Positions 35,097-48,659 of a DNA stretch of 64,000 bases are shown here, piece by piece. The first letter of the stretch is position 1. The number at the start of each line of letters is the position of its first letter. The notes under the pieces were generated by a model. The model was given only the letters and a program-made list of their open reading frames with translations. It had not been told where the DNA came from and ran no database searches. The position numbers and the translations under genes were made by a program. This DNA comes from Flaccisagitta enflata (Eukaryota; Chaetognatha; Sagittoidea; Aphragmophora): positions 84,320,001-84,384,000 of the forward strand of contig OZ231126.1 of NCBI GenBank assembly GCA_965153355.1, in the 5' to 3' direction.

Positions 35097-36160
35097 GGGG
35101 CAGAGCCCCGGAGAGGCCGATGACCTATGATTCCACATGGGGCAATTTTGTTCCAGCTTTGTTTGGTAGTGTCTGTTGCCCCACTTCTTTTTCATTAAAG
35201 GCAAATTCAAGGCCATATTGAGAGGGTGATCAAGGTCTGCGTAAATTGGTTTAAGGCCTGAAGGAGTTCATTTTAGGCTCAAGAGGGCTAATTTGAGATA
35301 CAGAGCTGATTCTGGACCTAAGAGGGCTGAGAGCCCAACTTTGAAGCCTCAGGGGGCTTGATTTGAGGTTTGAAAGGGCTAAGTTTGGGCCTGAGAGATC
35401 TGAATTGAGTTCCAAGAGCACTGTTTTGAGATCTGGGAGGGCTGATTTGAGGCCTGAGAGGGTAGATTCAGGCCTTCAAGGTTGGGTGGGATATTTTGAT
35501 GTCTGTAAGGGTTGATTTGAGGCCTGAGAGGGCTGATTTGATGCTTGAAAAGGTCCTGAGAGCGCTGTTTTAAGGTCTTGGGGGCCAAATTGAGGCCTCA
35601 GAGGGTTGATTCAGGCCTTTAAGGGCTGTTTTCAGGCTTGGGAGGGCTGGGATTTGAACCTCGAGGTTGGAAGTTGAGCCTTGAGGCTGGGATCTGAGCC
35701 TCAAGGCTGGGATTTGAGCCTCGAGGCTAGGATTTGAACCTTGAGGCCGGGATTTGAGCCTCAATGCTGGGATTTGAGTCTTGAGGCTTAGATTTGAGCC
35801 TTTAGGCTGGGATTTGAGCCTCGAGGCAAAGATTTGACCTTCGATGCTGGTATTTGAGCCTTGAGGCTGGGATTTGAGTCTTGAGGGTGGGATTTGAGCC
35901 TCAAGGCCAGGACTTGAGCTTTGAGGCTGGGATTTGAGCCTCGAGGCTGGGATTTGAGTCTCAAGGTGGGGGGACGCATGCATGCATGGATGGATGGACG
36001 GACGAACAAACAAAAGTCCCTGTGCTCTACACGACATCGGCCTGGGAGGGCCGACTTGAGGCCTAGAATAGCTGGGGGGGGGACAGAAGATGGAGAGAGG
36101 GTGAAACAAAATTGCCCTATGTGGAACCATAGGTCATCGGCCCCTCCGGGGCCGCTGCCC
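35097..36160. mobile_element. Foldback (F) element, 1.06 kb, two interior arrays
   Basis: Arms GGGGCAGAGCCCCGGAGAGG, CCGATGACCTATGATTCCAC and the inverse GTGGAACCATAGGTCATCGG, CCCCTCCGGGGCCGCTGCCC. Interior: GAGAGGGCTGATTTGAGGCC units (35220-35640) then GGCTGGGATTTGAGCCTCGA units of about 20 bp (35645-35970) and GGAC repeats. ORFs with QIPALRLKSQP-type repeats are artefacts. Confidence 0.8.
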
Positions 36161-36204
36161 AAAAACAACTGTGGCAGACCAACCGACGGACCAGGGCTAA
36201 GAGG

Positions 36205-36800
36205 CTGGGTAGTGGGTGAGGGGAATTGTTTATAGCTTGGCTGATCTGGCTGACAGTGAAGGTGGTTTGAGTATCTTGGGGTGGTTGCTGACACATTTGG
36301 GTGCTTTACATAGCAAAAGTTTTGAATTTCTTCACATCCCCCTAACCTAATGCGGAGGGACTAATTTTAAGGCCCTCACCATTTTTCTTTTTCCAAAAAT
36401 TGGTCATCTTCCGCTTGTTTAACAGCACTTTTTTATGTCCTTTTTTGCATATCGCTGTCTGAGTTTTTGTCAGGTTCAGTTGGTACAAGACACTACGAAC
36501 TTCTTCATGTACCATTAACACCACACATCTGTTTCACAGAAAATGTCCACGATATTTTTGTTCTTGTTTTGAGGATGATTCTCCTGTAATGGGCGGTTTT
36601 CTAAGGCAATTGTTAGTCTCTTCAGCAACAAAATATCATGGGGAAGTTTGCTGGGATACTTGGAGTGCTGAAAAAACAAAAGAACTGAATTTGGAGAAAA
36701 GGAAAATGGTCATCGTATTGATTTTTTACTTCTCCGTATTGGTAGGCCCCAAATTTCAAGGGTTAAAACTCATTGTCCACTCTGGCGCAACTTGATGTGA
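36205..36800. repeat. Dispersed repeat fragments, including interior of the GCGCAATCT TIR family
   Basis: 36214-36290 (CTTGGCTGATCTGGCTGACA) recurs twice at 37870-38010. 36300-36440 and 36640-36720 match 58305-58430 and 58690-58760 (GGGTGCTTCACATAGCAAAA-type), the interior of the long TIR element in the palindrome. Confidence 0.6.
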
Positions 36801-36934
36801 CGTTTCAAATGGTGGTAATTGAATTTTCATTATACCTATACCACTGCAATTTACGCAATATACATCCCGCAAAAAGTGCGGTAATTTGCTATTTTTCACT
36901 ATCACCAATGAGTTGCTCTTTTGTCCTTTTGTTA

Positions 36935-37046
36935 TGACCGATCAAAGCTGCTGTCTGATCTGGCGACAGAAAAGGGAATCAACCAGGACAAGTACACAGA
37001 AGATGATTTGTATCGATGTTGTTTGCGCTCTCTCGATATCTTTTTT
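36935..37046 (+). pseudogene. Possible orphan exon: SKLLSDLATEKGINQDKYTEDDLYRCCLRSLDI
   Basis: In frame from TATGACCGATCAAAGCTGCT the translation looks like a real helical protein segment rather than repeat, but it runs into a T-run (FFFLF) and no convincing GT donor follows. It could be a host exon, a retrocopy fragment or chance. Family not recognised. Confidence 0.2.
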
Positions 37047-37855
37047 TTTTTATTTCGCGATTTCATCTGTTGCACAGAGGCAGACTAGAATGCCAGCAGA
37101 TGACAAAAGAGCATTCATAAAATTGTAACATTGTTTTTAAAGACACATAGATAATTTTTAGCGGAGGGTATCGTGCTTAGACTTAGGTGTCATTCAACTA
37201 CATTATTTTTTGTCAATCAAAACCTGAATAATTCAGTAAATTTCTGTAGATTTTATCTAAGAAACAAGATCAGAGATGTGATTGAATGCCATTCACCATA
37301 ACAATTTTCTCCTTGCAGCTCACTGCAGAATGCCTTTTAAAGGTTGTCTTTTAGTATGCAAATTTGTCTGGGCGACTTATTTGCATAAGCATATGCATCT
37401 TAGGGACTTTGAAATTTCACAACATTTTAGGTGATGATAGTAAATGTTGTTTAGAAGCAACAGTTTCAGTTTCAATCCAAATTTCGCATTTCTAAGGGAT
37501 GAAAATGACAATTTGAGTGAAAACAAAAATAAAACGGCCAATTAACTTTAAATTAAGCAAGATTGACCATATTTACCAACATCCGTTTGAGAAAAAATTG
37601 CTTGATAACATCTTACTAGATGCATATGAATGCATCGCAACCAAAAAAATGGTCAAAAATACTATTTTGATTTTTGACTACTCCTGTCTATCGTTGGGGT
37701 TAACGGTTCCTAAAATTCCTAAAAGTCAATTCATAAAAGTGTACTTGGTTGCAAATCTTTCAACTTTTTTTGATTTTGGGGCCTAGTATTGGATTAGCCG
37801 GACAAAGAAATACATTGCACAAACGTTATATGAAGCAAGTAACTGGCACATTACA
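37047..37855. other. AT-rich intergenic DNA, nothing recognised
   Basis: No ORF with protein-like character, no tandem repeat and no TIR pair was seen. Confidence 0.5.
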
Positions 37856-38050
37856 GGCTGGGTGTGGGAATTTTCTTTAGCTTGGCTGATCTGGCTCACA
37901 GTGAAGGTGGTTTGAGCCTCTTGGGGTGATTGTTGGTAGATCAGAGACTGGGTGTGGGATTTCTCTCTAGCTTGGCTGATCTGGCTCACAGTGAAGGTGG
38001 GTTGAGCCTTTTGAGTCGGTTGCTGCGTAGTTAGTGCCTTAGAGGCTAGG
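37856..38050. repeat. Two tandem units of about 110 bp (CTTGGCTGATCTGGCTCACA)
   Basis: GCTGGGTGTGGGAATTTTCT...TTGAGCCTCTTGGGGTG is followed by a second copy with few changes; a third relative is at 36214. Confidence 0.75.
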
Positions 38051-38871
38051 TGTGGGAGTTCTCTTTAAATCCACTGGAAACTAAAGCTGAAAGTTCAAGT
38101 AGCTACCCACGCGCAAGGGAAATTGGCAATGTGTTTTGTATTCCAGTTTCTAGGCTAAAACATTTTGTAAATATCATCTCTCTCGTATGATCTCTTGATT
38201 TATTTCATTTTTAGTATTTACAACACTCACATAAAATAGCGAACAGTTACATCAATGTATACAAAAAGGAAACGCTGTAGTGATTATCAAACAAGGGTTG
38301 AATCCATGAAAAAGCGCCGTTCCTGATAGCTCCTCTTAAATGTCATCATCCGTATACTATTGGTAAGTCTTTGACTTCTATCTCTTTTGTCCGTCCATTT
38401 GTTCGCCCCCCCTCCCGACTCTATATATGTTCGCATATTTCAGCCAAATCGTTTCATGTCACGTGACTTCGGACACATGTGGTGGACGTGGAGTCCCATA
38501 CATCCAAGTCCTTAGTTTCTGGTTCATCAAACGACTTCTTGCGCTGTTTTTCATCCTCCTTCGTAACGAAGAGAACAAAGGAACCAGCATGCAACAGCAA
38601 CCGAAGAGTCGTTCGCAAATGAAATGGTATCTTTTAAAATTCGATTTATATTTTCTGTACAGTGTCGCCCGAGTCTCTTTATCCGTCTGTAAAGGCATGA
38701 TTTGTGATCAGATAGTTTCACCATCAGTATGATGCACGCCATTTGACAAGATCAGCCGCGGGAATGCCAAAATCAAGATGGCCATGGTACTGAGGAGAAA
38801 AAGAAAGGGTAAGAAACATGAGCAATAGTATTAACATCTTTTCAAATATTATTGTCACGAAAACTTAGTGC
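38051..38871. other. Intergenic DNA, no supported gene
   Basis: Several frames are open at 38427-38742 on both strands, but no splice sites or family support a choice. Otherwise featureless. Confidence 0.45.
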
Positions 38872-39384
38872 TCTTAAATAGGACATCCCAGACAGGATGC
38901 AGTATCATGAAATTATAAAAGTTGTTTCTAAAACTGACCATCGGCATCCTCTAGAACCAAAATAATTGCGGTTTTATGCTTTCTTTGAAAAATGTGCAAT
39001 GGGTGCCCTTTAATAGATCTCTTGTTGCGGAGCCGAAAATTGCAAAGAAAGCTGAAAATCACCAAAAAACACCAAAATTGACTGTTTTCACTATACCTCA
39101 ATCTCAATTACCCCTGTCCTATGGCAGTCATGCTAGCAAGCACAGCTTCTTTAACAGATGAACTTTCAAGAAAAACAAGAATTTCAGTTCTGTGCATCAA
39201 GTGCACTTGATTATATCACTATTGGTGCAGCGAAAAAACGGAAAATGATGAAAATTGGGAAAATGATTCATTCCTCCTTAACCATATCAATCATCCTATC
39301 CTCACTCACCCCATTTACTTGACCATTATGTGAGCTGCAGAGGCTTTACAATCTTAATGAACTTGTCAAGTCAACCAGAAATTA

Positions 39385-39538
39385 AAACAAGGCCGGATGC
39401 ACGGCAATCCGGTCGCGGACGGTTGGGCAGGAGCAGTAATGCAAAGACCGCCCGGGATTTAAAAATGTGACAAACTGACGGACCTACCGACCTACCAACC
39501 GACATGGCAAGGTGTAGTTGCGTGTCCCCAACTAATTA
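39385..39538 (-). mobile_element. Family A element, subtype B, nested in hAT-like element
   Basis: ACAAGGCCGGATGCACGGCA, GGACGGTTGGGCAGGAGCAG, GACC-type repeats, terminal GTTGCGTGTCCCCAACT. Full-length layout. Confidence 0.8.
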
Positions 39539-39880
39539 TGCCCTTTTTTGGCCATTTAGCCATTTCTGGTTGCTTTGTCTGTCCATGGGTCCAAGAGGTC
39601 TTGAGCACATGTCCAAAAAGTTGCTGACGCGTCACATTGTTAGCGTTACCTGATGCCCCATGTCTTCGAAATTATTATCTCAGGTTATCTAGATTATTGG
39701 GGCAGTGGTCTTCTAGGGCTTGATGCATAAGGGAGCTGGCCTGAGGCTTTAAAGAAGGGCTAGGAGGCACACAATGATAGGAGGGTTAATTTAAGGCTAG
39801 AATAGTCGCAAAAGCGTCAAATGGTCAGCAGTACCAGTGCCCTGCCTGAGTAGGTTGTGCTTGAAGTTGAAGGGGGAGCA

Positions 39881-40188
39881 GGGCAGCGGCCCCAAAGGGG
39901 TCGATGACCTATGCTTTCACACATGTGGAAAATTTGCTCCTCCTCCTCCTCCTCCTCCTCCTAGGATTGGGCCTCTTGGCTGGGATTTGGGCCACTTGGC
40001 TGGGATTTGGACTTTGAGGCTGAGATTTGGGCCTCAAGGCTGGGATCTGGGCCCAGAGACTAGGATTTGATGGGGGGAATGGAGAAGAAGAAGGAGGAGG
40101 AGGAGGAGGAGGAGGAGGAGGAGGAGAAGGAGAAAATTCCCAATATCTGTCAAAGCATAGGTCATCAACCCTTTTGGGGCCGCTGCCC
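39881..40188. mobile_element. Foldback (F) element with (CTC)n/(GGA)n
   Basis: Arms GGGCAGCGGCCCCAAAGGGG, TCGATGACCTATGCTTTCAC against AAAGCATAGGTCATCAACCC, TTTTGGGGCCGCTGCCC. A CTC run near the left arm is mirrored by a GGA run near the right, with GGCTGGGATTTGGGCC units between, so the whole element can fold on itself. Confidence 0.8.
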
Positions 40189-40577
40189 AAAAGGGCTTAT
40201 GTGAGGCATGGAATAGCATTTTTGAGACCGAAGATGCTCAATTCAAGGCATGGGAGGCTTATGTGAGGCTTGGGGGGGTCAATTTGAGGCCTGGGATGGC
40301 TGAGTTGAAGCCTGAGAAGGTAAAATCTAAGGCTCAGGCAGGTCAATTTAAGGCCTAAAAGAACTATTTTTTACTTAGGACGGCTAGTTAGAGGCCTGGG
40401 AAGGTCAATTTGAGGCCAAGGAGTGATAGTTTGAGGCTTGGGAGGGTCAATTTGAGGGCTAAGAAAGCTTATTTAAGGCTGATTGGAGACCTGGGATAGT
40501 AATTTTGAGGCTTGGAAGGGTCAATGATACGTCTGAAAGGGCGTAAGAGGGCCAATTTCATGCCTGAACAGGTTTTT

Positions 40578-41217
40578 GGGCAGGCCCCAAAGGACCGATG
40601 TCCTGTAGGACACGGGTGAACAATTACGTCTGTCTGACAATACGTCGCCCCCCAAAAAAACTTCTCAAGCTTCTAATTCCCATCGAATAACATGGGAAAT
40701 TGAAAAAATGCAAACAGACTCATAGTAATGCCTCTCAGACCCCAAATCAGGCTTCTCAGACCACAAATCAGGTCTCTCAGACCCCAAATCAGGCCTCTCA
40801 GGCCCTAAAATGGCCCTCTTTGACCCCAAATCGGGCCTCTCAGACCCCAAATCAGGTCTCTCTGACCCCAGATCAGGTCTCTAAGACCCCAAATCAGGCC
40901 TCTCAGACTTGTAGTCAAGTCTCTCAGACCACCAATCAGGTCTCTCAGACCACAAATCAGGACTCTCAGACCCAAAATTAAGCCTCTCAGACCCCAAGTC
41001 AAGCCTCCCAGATCCAAATTCAGGCTTCTCAGACCCAACTTAGGCCTTCCAGACCCTCATTCAGGTCTCTCAGACTCAACTCAGACCTCCCAGACCTTAA
41101 TTTAGGCCTCCCAGACTTCAAACCTTTGAAACCCAAGATTAACACTAGCAAACCCTAACTCGGAAATTAGCCCTGTGTGGAATCATAGGTTATCTGTCCC
41201 TCCGGGGCTGCTACCCC
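40578..41217. mobile_element. Foldback (F) element, diverged, with CTCTCAGACCCCAAATCAGG array
   Basis: Left GGGCAGGCCCCAAAGGACCG, right ATCATAGGTTATCTGTCCCT then CCGGGGCTGCTACCCCC. The array at 40725-41080 has units of about 21 bp; the ORF with SQTPNQ repeats is an artefact of it. Confidence 0.65.
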
Positions 41218-41782
41218 CTCACCATCATATCCTTATATGAACCAACTCTGGGACATTGGGTACTGCTGACCATGTGACGTTTTTGGGACTATTGAGGTAA
41301 TAAAGCTGCTGCAGCTCACACAATAGTCAAATGCATGGAGTGAAGATAGGACAATTGATATAGTGAAAAAAAAATGATATACACTAAATTTTTGCTATTT
41401 TTGAGTTTTTTGCGTTTTTTATTGCATTAATAGTGATATAATCAAGAAAACTTGAGGCACAGAACTAAAACTCATGTTGTCCTTGCAAGTTTTTTAAGTC
41501 AGAGGAACTGAACCAGCCAGGATAACTGCCATAGGACTTGGGTAATTAAGATTAACATAAGGGGAAAAAAGCTAATTTTAGGGTTTTTTGTGATTTTCGC
41601 GTTTTTCGCCTCCTTAACAAGGGATCTATTAGAGGGCACCCGTTGCACATTTTTCAAAAAAATCACAAAACAACAATCATTTTGGTCCAAGAGGATGTCG
41701 ATGGTCCCAAAAAAACACCACTTTTGTTAGATTTTAGTAGTAGCCTTCAGAACCAGCCAGTCTGGGATGTCCTATCTTAAAT

Positions 41783-42415
41783 TCAGACATAGAACTTTGA
41801 ATTATTTTGATTGCACCACCAGATAGAGCTTTTTGAAGGAAAACTAAGTGTTTCATCATACTTTTTGCATCATTTTCTTGACAATAATGATGCAAGAATG
41901 ATTTTAAAAGATAAATTGTTTTTAAAGACACTTGGTGTATATATTTCTATCATATTCTGACCTCAAAAGTAATTTTGACAATGCAATTCACATGAGAAAA
42001 GCAAGAAAAAAGAGGTTTTTGATAAAATTTTGCTTACATTTTTTTGTTTGTTCTTGCCGTTGAAATTTCAAGACTCTAAAATGCAGGGAAATTTTGCATT
42101 TTTAAAAACGTAGTTCTCTTTGTAATCGATTTTGGAAGAGAACTATGTTTTTTGTTTTATCATTTTATCATTTTCCAAGCAATCTTAGAATTTCAACGAG
42201 CCCCCTGTCAGTTACCAAAAATTAATTTTTCAGTAATTTGCATTCTATTTTCTTCATCAATTTTTGCTTCATTTGGTTCTTTTTCATGTTTGAATGCAAG
42301 TTATGCAAAGAAATGATAATTATAATATATCTTAATGATTATTTTAGTTAATCATTCAGATTCAATCATTTCAATTTTTTACTTTGGCTCCTGTTGAAAC
42401 ACAAATTTTGCCTTC
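41783..42415. other. AT-rich intergenic DNA, nothing recognised
   Basis: No protein-like ORF or repeat structure beyond short A/T runs. Confidence 0.5.
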
Positions 42416-42423
42416 GGAGGAAC

Positions 42424-43561
<1,138 letters not shown>

Positions 43562-43569
43562 GGAGGAAC

Positions 43570-44173
43570 GCCGTCTTAAAAAACTCTGATTATACTCATG
43601 AATATCATCAAGCATTGCCGAAATTACTGTATAATATGGAAAACACCTACCGACGGGCAAATGGACCGACGGACTCACTCTCTCACTTAAGGGGTTGTCT
43701 CATTGGGAAAATTATCGAGCAATTACATAGGGTAGGGCTTGAACAAGATGGCATGAGGGTTGGAACAGTTATGATTTTGCTCTGAAATCAAACTCAACTG
43801 CGTGTAAGATATTGCCTGTACGGCTAAACGCCACCTTCTATTACCCTGGGAGTGGCACCTATGCATAGATCTTGTAGTTCTGCTTTGGATTCCAACGGAA
43901 AATTTATAGCGCAAAATAATTACAATAGGTAGTATTTAATTTATTGATGACATATTGGTAAAGGATCGCATCCTCGCGCTGAAAAAACACAAGTCTTTTT
44001 TTCAATACGGCCCCTCCTTTGAGTTTTGATTAAGTTATCCTCATTACGGGCCATTATTGTTAGTAGGTCGTTTTCTGTACAGCTTAAAATCAATCTGGCC
44101 CCAAAATATCTTATGCTCGATCCGGTCCAGTACTGATAATTGATACACGTGAATCATCATCCCAGGCACTGCA
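43570..44173. other. Intergenic DNA, nothing recognised
   Basis: No tandem repeat, TIR or convincing ORF. Confidence 0.45.
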
Positions 44174-44391
44174 CACAACGCAATCCTCCCTATTACTTCT
44201 GTACTGTTAATGGGTCAGGGATCTTTGAAGAAAGGGTGAAGGATCTTCTTGATAATTATTGATTTATCTCAGTCAGTTCTTTTATTCTTTTAGATCTTTT
44301 CAGATCTTTTCGGATCCAGATCCAGAGCTACTTTTAGTGCATCAATCTGATTCAATGCATGACACTCAGTGTTTAACAGAGATATTGTGAG

Positions 44392-44468
<77 letters not shown>

Positions 44469-45206
44469 AAAAGAAAGAAAGAAAGAAGAAAGAGAAAGAA
44501 AGAAAGAGAGAGAAAGAAAAAGAAAAAGAAAAGAAAAGAGAGAGATAATATAGGCCAAAGCTTCACGTCAGCTTTCAAAATTTCAAAAATTTCGCTTTAA
44601 AATTTTTTTACTTCAAAATTTTTTTGCTTCAAAATTGTTTTTACCTTCAAAATTTGTCTTCCCTTTAAACTTTTTTGCTTAAAATATTTTTTCACTTCAA
44701 AATTTTTTTCGCTTTAAATTTTTTTTTTCATTTTGAAAATTTTTTTCGTTTGAAATTTTTTTTTCTCATAAATTTTTTTTTTTCAAAATTTTTTTGCTCA
44801 AAAAATTTTTTTGCTCAATTTCATTTACTAAAATTATTTTAAAAATTTTTTGCGCTTAATTTTTTGTTTTGATTGTTTTTGTTTCAGAAATTTTTCACTT
44901 CAAAATTTTTTTGCTTCAAAAATTTTTTTTCTTTTAAAGTTTTTTTACTTCAAAATTTTTTGCTAATTTTTTTTAACTTTCTCTTTCTCTCTCTTATATA
45001 GTATCTCTGAGTGTCATACACTGAATCAGATTTTTCTAAAGAAAATTGAGCTTACTTTGATGCACTAGAGGGAGCTCTGGATCCAGATCTGATAAGATCC
45101 CCAGAGATCCAAAAGGATAAGTGAACAGACTAGGATCAATTGATAATTATCAAGAAGATCCCTGACCCGTTACCAGTACAGAAGTAATAGGGAGGATTGC
45201 GTTGTG
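44174..45206. mobile_element. Foldback element with arms of about 215 bp
   Basis: CACAACGCAATCCTCCCTAT..ACTTCTGTACTG at the left is inverted at the right, and similarity continues to GATATTGTGAGAAAAAGAG versus CTCTTATATAGTATCTC. The spacer has a GA run (44395-44463) and about 20 units of CTTCAAAATTTTTTTG (44575-44985). No target duplication found. Confidence 0.75.
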
Positions 45207-46466
45207 CTTCGCCGATGAAACATCTCTCTCTTACTCTTTTCTCGCTCTCTCGCTCTCTCGCTCTCTTGCTCTCTCTTTCTTTTCTCCCTTCTGTCCCTTC
45301 TCTATTTGGCGAAGGATTCATTTATTTACGCGCACGGCTAAGGTTCACGGCTTGCGTTCATTAAGCAGCTTCTTCGCGCGCGGTTTCTTAGCGCTCATTA
45401 AGCAGTTCTTCCACTTAGCAGAGTAAATCAAAAGTCAGTTGGTAGTTGAGTTAGGATTGAAAGCCGTTTTAAAATTGTTTCCTATCGAAGCTGGATTTAA
45501 ACATAGAAAAAGTATCATAACTTCTAAACTATTGAAGATATTGACTTGAAATTTGATGTACGCACTCGCATGACCATCGCGGACATTCAGGCAAAAATTC
45601 GAGGTTGTGACTGAAGAGGAACAGGGTTTATTTTTCGCTATCTACATAGGGATTATCTCTCTGAAATCTAGCTAATACGCCCAATGCGATAGCCCCCATA
45701 AGTCGCTTTAAAGCTTATTCATTAGTACCAAGAATCACTAGAAAACCTCACCTGCTTCCTGTCGAAAAAAATGCCACAAGTGGTTTTGGCGTTTGTGATG
45801 AAGGGAGTTAGCTTATTGCGAGTTCGAGAAAGAGGATGCTTCAGGGTCTCCTCCTTGTGATCCAACACCTGCAAATCAGTACAAATTTAAAAGAATGAGC
45901 TCGAATCGTTCATCGTCTGTACTAATGAAATAAATGGGATAAGCAGCAGCTAGACATGGCGACTCGGTCAGTCGGTAGGTCCGTCATCCATCTGTCTGTC
46001 CAATGTCCATTCATTTGCCTGTCCGTTTGTCCGCTCATCTTATTGAATTAGATTTTTGAATGACTTTTTTTTTGGAAAACACCCCCTGTCCAACCGCACC
46101 CTGCCACATAAAGAGTAATGCTAGTTTGCCTATTTGTGGGCGACTGAACATTTTTTGGTGAGAAAAATGATATTGATCATGTAATTTGGACTGAACAAGT
46201 GAGAAGGTGAGCGCGACAGCGCAAGAAGGCTTCTTTCAATCATGGCTATCTTCGTTTCTATTGGGATCAAAAAATAAATGAATCATCAATCAATGAATCA
46301 ATCCACCAATCAATCAATCAATCAATTCTAAGAGTCAAAACATTCACGAGCAGCGCAGTCATCGGAGGCCATGTAAATCTTGTCTTCAGGTGCCCACAGA
46401 GGCCTATGCAACTTAAACAAATTATAGGGGCTCGGGCCTTAGGGGGCCCGGAGGGCCCCTTAATTA
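45207..46466. other. Intergenic DNA, (AATC)n at 46265-46328
   Basis: Apart from CTCG/CTCT repeats at 45222-45285 and the AATC tetranucleotide run, nothing is recognised. Confidence 0.5.
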
Positions 46467-46702
46467 TAATGGAAATGAAGAGAAAGGGGGAAAGGGGAGA
46501 AAAATTAAGAGATGAGGAGGGTCGCCTGGATTTTTCAATTCTTTAGGGGCCCGGTATTCCTCTGTGGGCCCATGTTTGTTTTCCATCGCGTGCACGCGAC
46601 TGTTGCAGTTGCGATGTCGGTAGGTTGGTCGGTTTACCTGTCTGTCTGACGGTCAGACTTTTTTTTTGCTTTCTCGAACCTTCGCGAATCGCGAGCAATT
46701 TT

Positions 46703-46893
46703 CAGTCGCGTGCACGCGACTCTACAACCTGCTTTGTCCGTCGGTCGGTCGGTTGGTCGGTTGGTCACACTTTACTTTTTTTATGATTTTATTTCTTTGA
46801 CCTCACTGCTCCTGCCCAAATGGTCTGGTGACTTCAAATATGGCTTTTGCCCACCCGCACGCGACTTCGGTAGCCGTGTGTCCGGCCTTGTTT
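46703..46893 (+). mobile_element. Family A element (left arm), with partial copy at 46585-46700
   Basis: AGTCGCGTGCACGCGACTCT to GTCCGGCCTTGTTT, full length. Its mirror in the right arm (62457-62825) is split by a later insertion. Confidence 0.85.
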
Positions 46894-47109
46894 GAAACAC
46901 AGCCCCTGCACCGTGATCTTAACAGCTATCTGAATGACTGCCCCTACCCACTCGCAGAGGCTAGACTAGTTGTCTAATCAAAGAAATGTGCTGCCACTTC
47001 ACCACTTATGACAGAACGTTAAAAGAGCTAATCAGTCTTTTTTTTTTTTTTTTTTTTTGCCTTTGATCGTTTGTCATATTGGGGAAAACGCTGAGGGTTC
47101 TTTATCTAT

Positions 47110-47118
47110 GTCTCCTTT

Positions 47119-47158
<40 letters not shown>

Positions 47159-47170
47159 TCGTTCTTTCGT

Positions 47171-47206
<36 letters not shown>

Positions 47207-47397
47207 TGCTTTCTTTCTTTGCTTTCTTTCTTTCTTTGCTTTCTTCTTCTTCTTTTCTTCCCTTTCTTTTCTTTCTTTTATCTTTCTTTCTTCTCTCTTT
47301 CTTTATCTTTCTTCTTCTTCTTTCTTTCTTTCTTCCTTTCTTCTTCTTTCTTCTTCTTCTTTCTTCTTTTCTTTCTTCTTTTCTTTCCTTCTTTTTT

Positions 47398-47438
<41 letters not shown>

Positions 47439-47512
47439 TTTCTTCTTTCTTTTCTCTTTCTTTCCTTCTTTTTTTCTTTTTTCTTTTCCTTCTGTCCTTC
47501 TTTCTTCTTTTC
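47110..47512. repeat. (TTTC)n / (TTC)n array
   Basis: Mirrored by a GAAA array at 61915-62252. All Phe/Ser- or Lys/Arg-rich ORFs here are simple-repeat artefacts. Confidence 0.97.
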
Positions 47513-48659
47513 CTATTTGGGCAGAGGCCCTGAAGGGATGAAGTCCTGTAGAACACAGGGGGAATCTGTCCGTCCGTCCGTATGTACGTCCATCCCCCCC
47601 CCCCCTCGCCCCATCCTCACGGCCGTCTCCTTGGGGGCCCAAATCCAAACTGTATGGCCCAAATCCAAGCAAAATGGTCCAAATCTGGCTAGAAAACCTG
47701 AATTCTAGTCTGAATTCTAGTTAAAGAGGTTCTTTGGCTGGAAAAATGAATGATTCTCTGCACGATTTTGGTTTTTTTTTTCCAAATCCTCCGCTAGAGC
47801 GAATTTAATTCGAATAGCTTCGGGCCGTAATACATAAAACCCAGCCAACCCTTAGCCCTAAAGCTAACCCTGTACCTAACCCTAACCCTAAAACTATCCC
47901 CAACCCTAACCCTTACCCTAAACCCACCCCTGACCCTCATTTAAAAAACCACTTGAAAAGTCTTAAAAACAAAAGGTCACAGATGATCGTACAATTGTAC
48001 CCTTTGGGTCACCTATAAATGTTTCATCATTCATCCAAAAAGTGAAAGGTTGAAATGTTTTTTACTAAAATGGCTCAATCTTTCAATGACGTTTGATTCT
48101 CTGCTGGTTTGCGCCTACAGTACGTTGAAACTGCGAATTTGCTGTAAGAAGGGTGTAGGGATAGTTCTCCCATCCATATAATCCTTTTGGTCTTTCCTTT
48201 GCTTCTTCTTGGTCTGAGGGCGCTATTCTATCAACGTGACAAAATCTCTCTAAGAGGAGGTCTATGGCAATTTGACCTTAGATCACGAGGGCCTTAGGTC
48301 CACTTCATGATCACTTTTTATCACTTCAATCCCAAGTTTTCTTTTTTTTAGAGGAAGGATTTAATCAAACTCGCCTGGAAAAAAAATTATCCCTGATTTT
48401 TTATAGCTTTTCACATTTGATATATTAATAGATTGTACCATGTAAAGATTCTTTGCAGTGGTTTGTTCAGCTGTTTGTAAGTATCTAAAATATATAATAA
48501 TTCAAACAAAGTAAAAATAATGAGAAAAGTAAAAAAGTAAATAGTTTATTAAAAAAGGAGATAAGTTGTGAGAAAAATGAAAAGTGAAAAGTGAAAAATG
48601 CAAGATGAAAGATGCAAAAGGCAAAATGCAAAATGAAATAGTATACTATAAAGGAAATG

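Larger units (their letters stand above)
38880..41774. mobile_element. hAT-like non-autonomous element, 2.9 kb, with long TIRs and 8-bp target duplication
   Basis: Ends AGGACATCCCAGAC and GTCTGGGATGTCCTA, flanked by TCTTAAAT at 38872-38879 and 41775-41782. Inverted similarity extends about 400 bp (38960-39290 against 41360-41720). No transposase seen. Nested inside are a family A copy (39385-39538) and F elements (39881-40188 and 40578-41217). Confidence 0.8.

Noticed and set aside
38427-38742. Overlapping ORFs on both strands as a host gene
   Set aside because: Three minus-strand frames and one plus frame are open at once, no clean splice sites were found and no family was recognised.
47866-47935. 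True chromosome end
   Set aside because: Short, degenerate, mirrored inside a palindrome and flanked by ordinary repeats.
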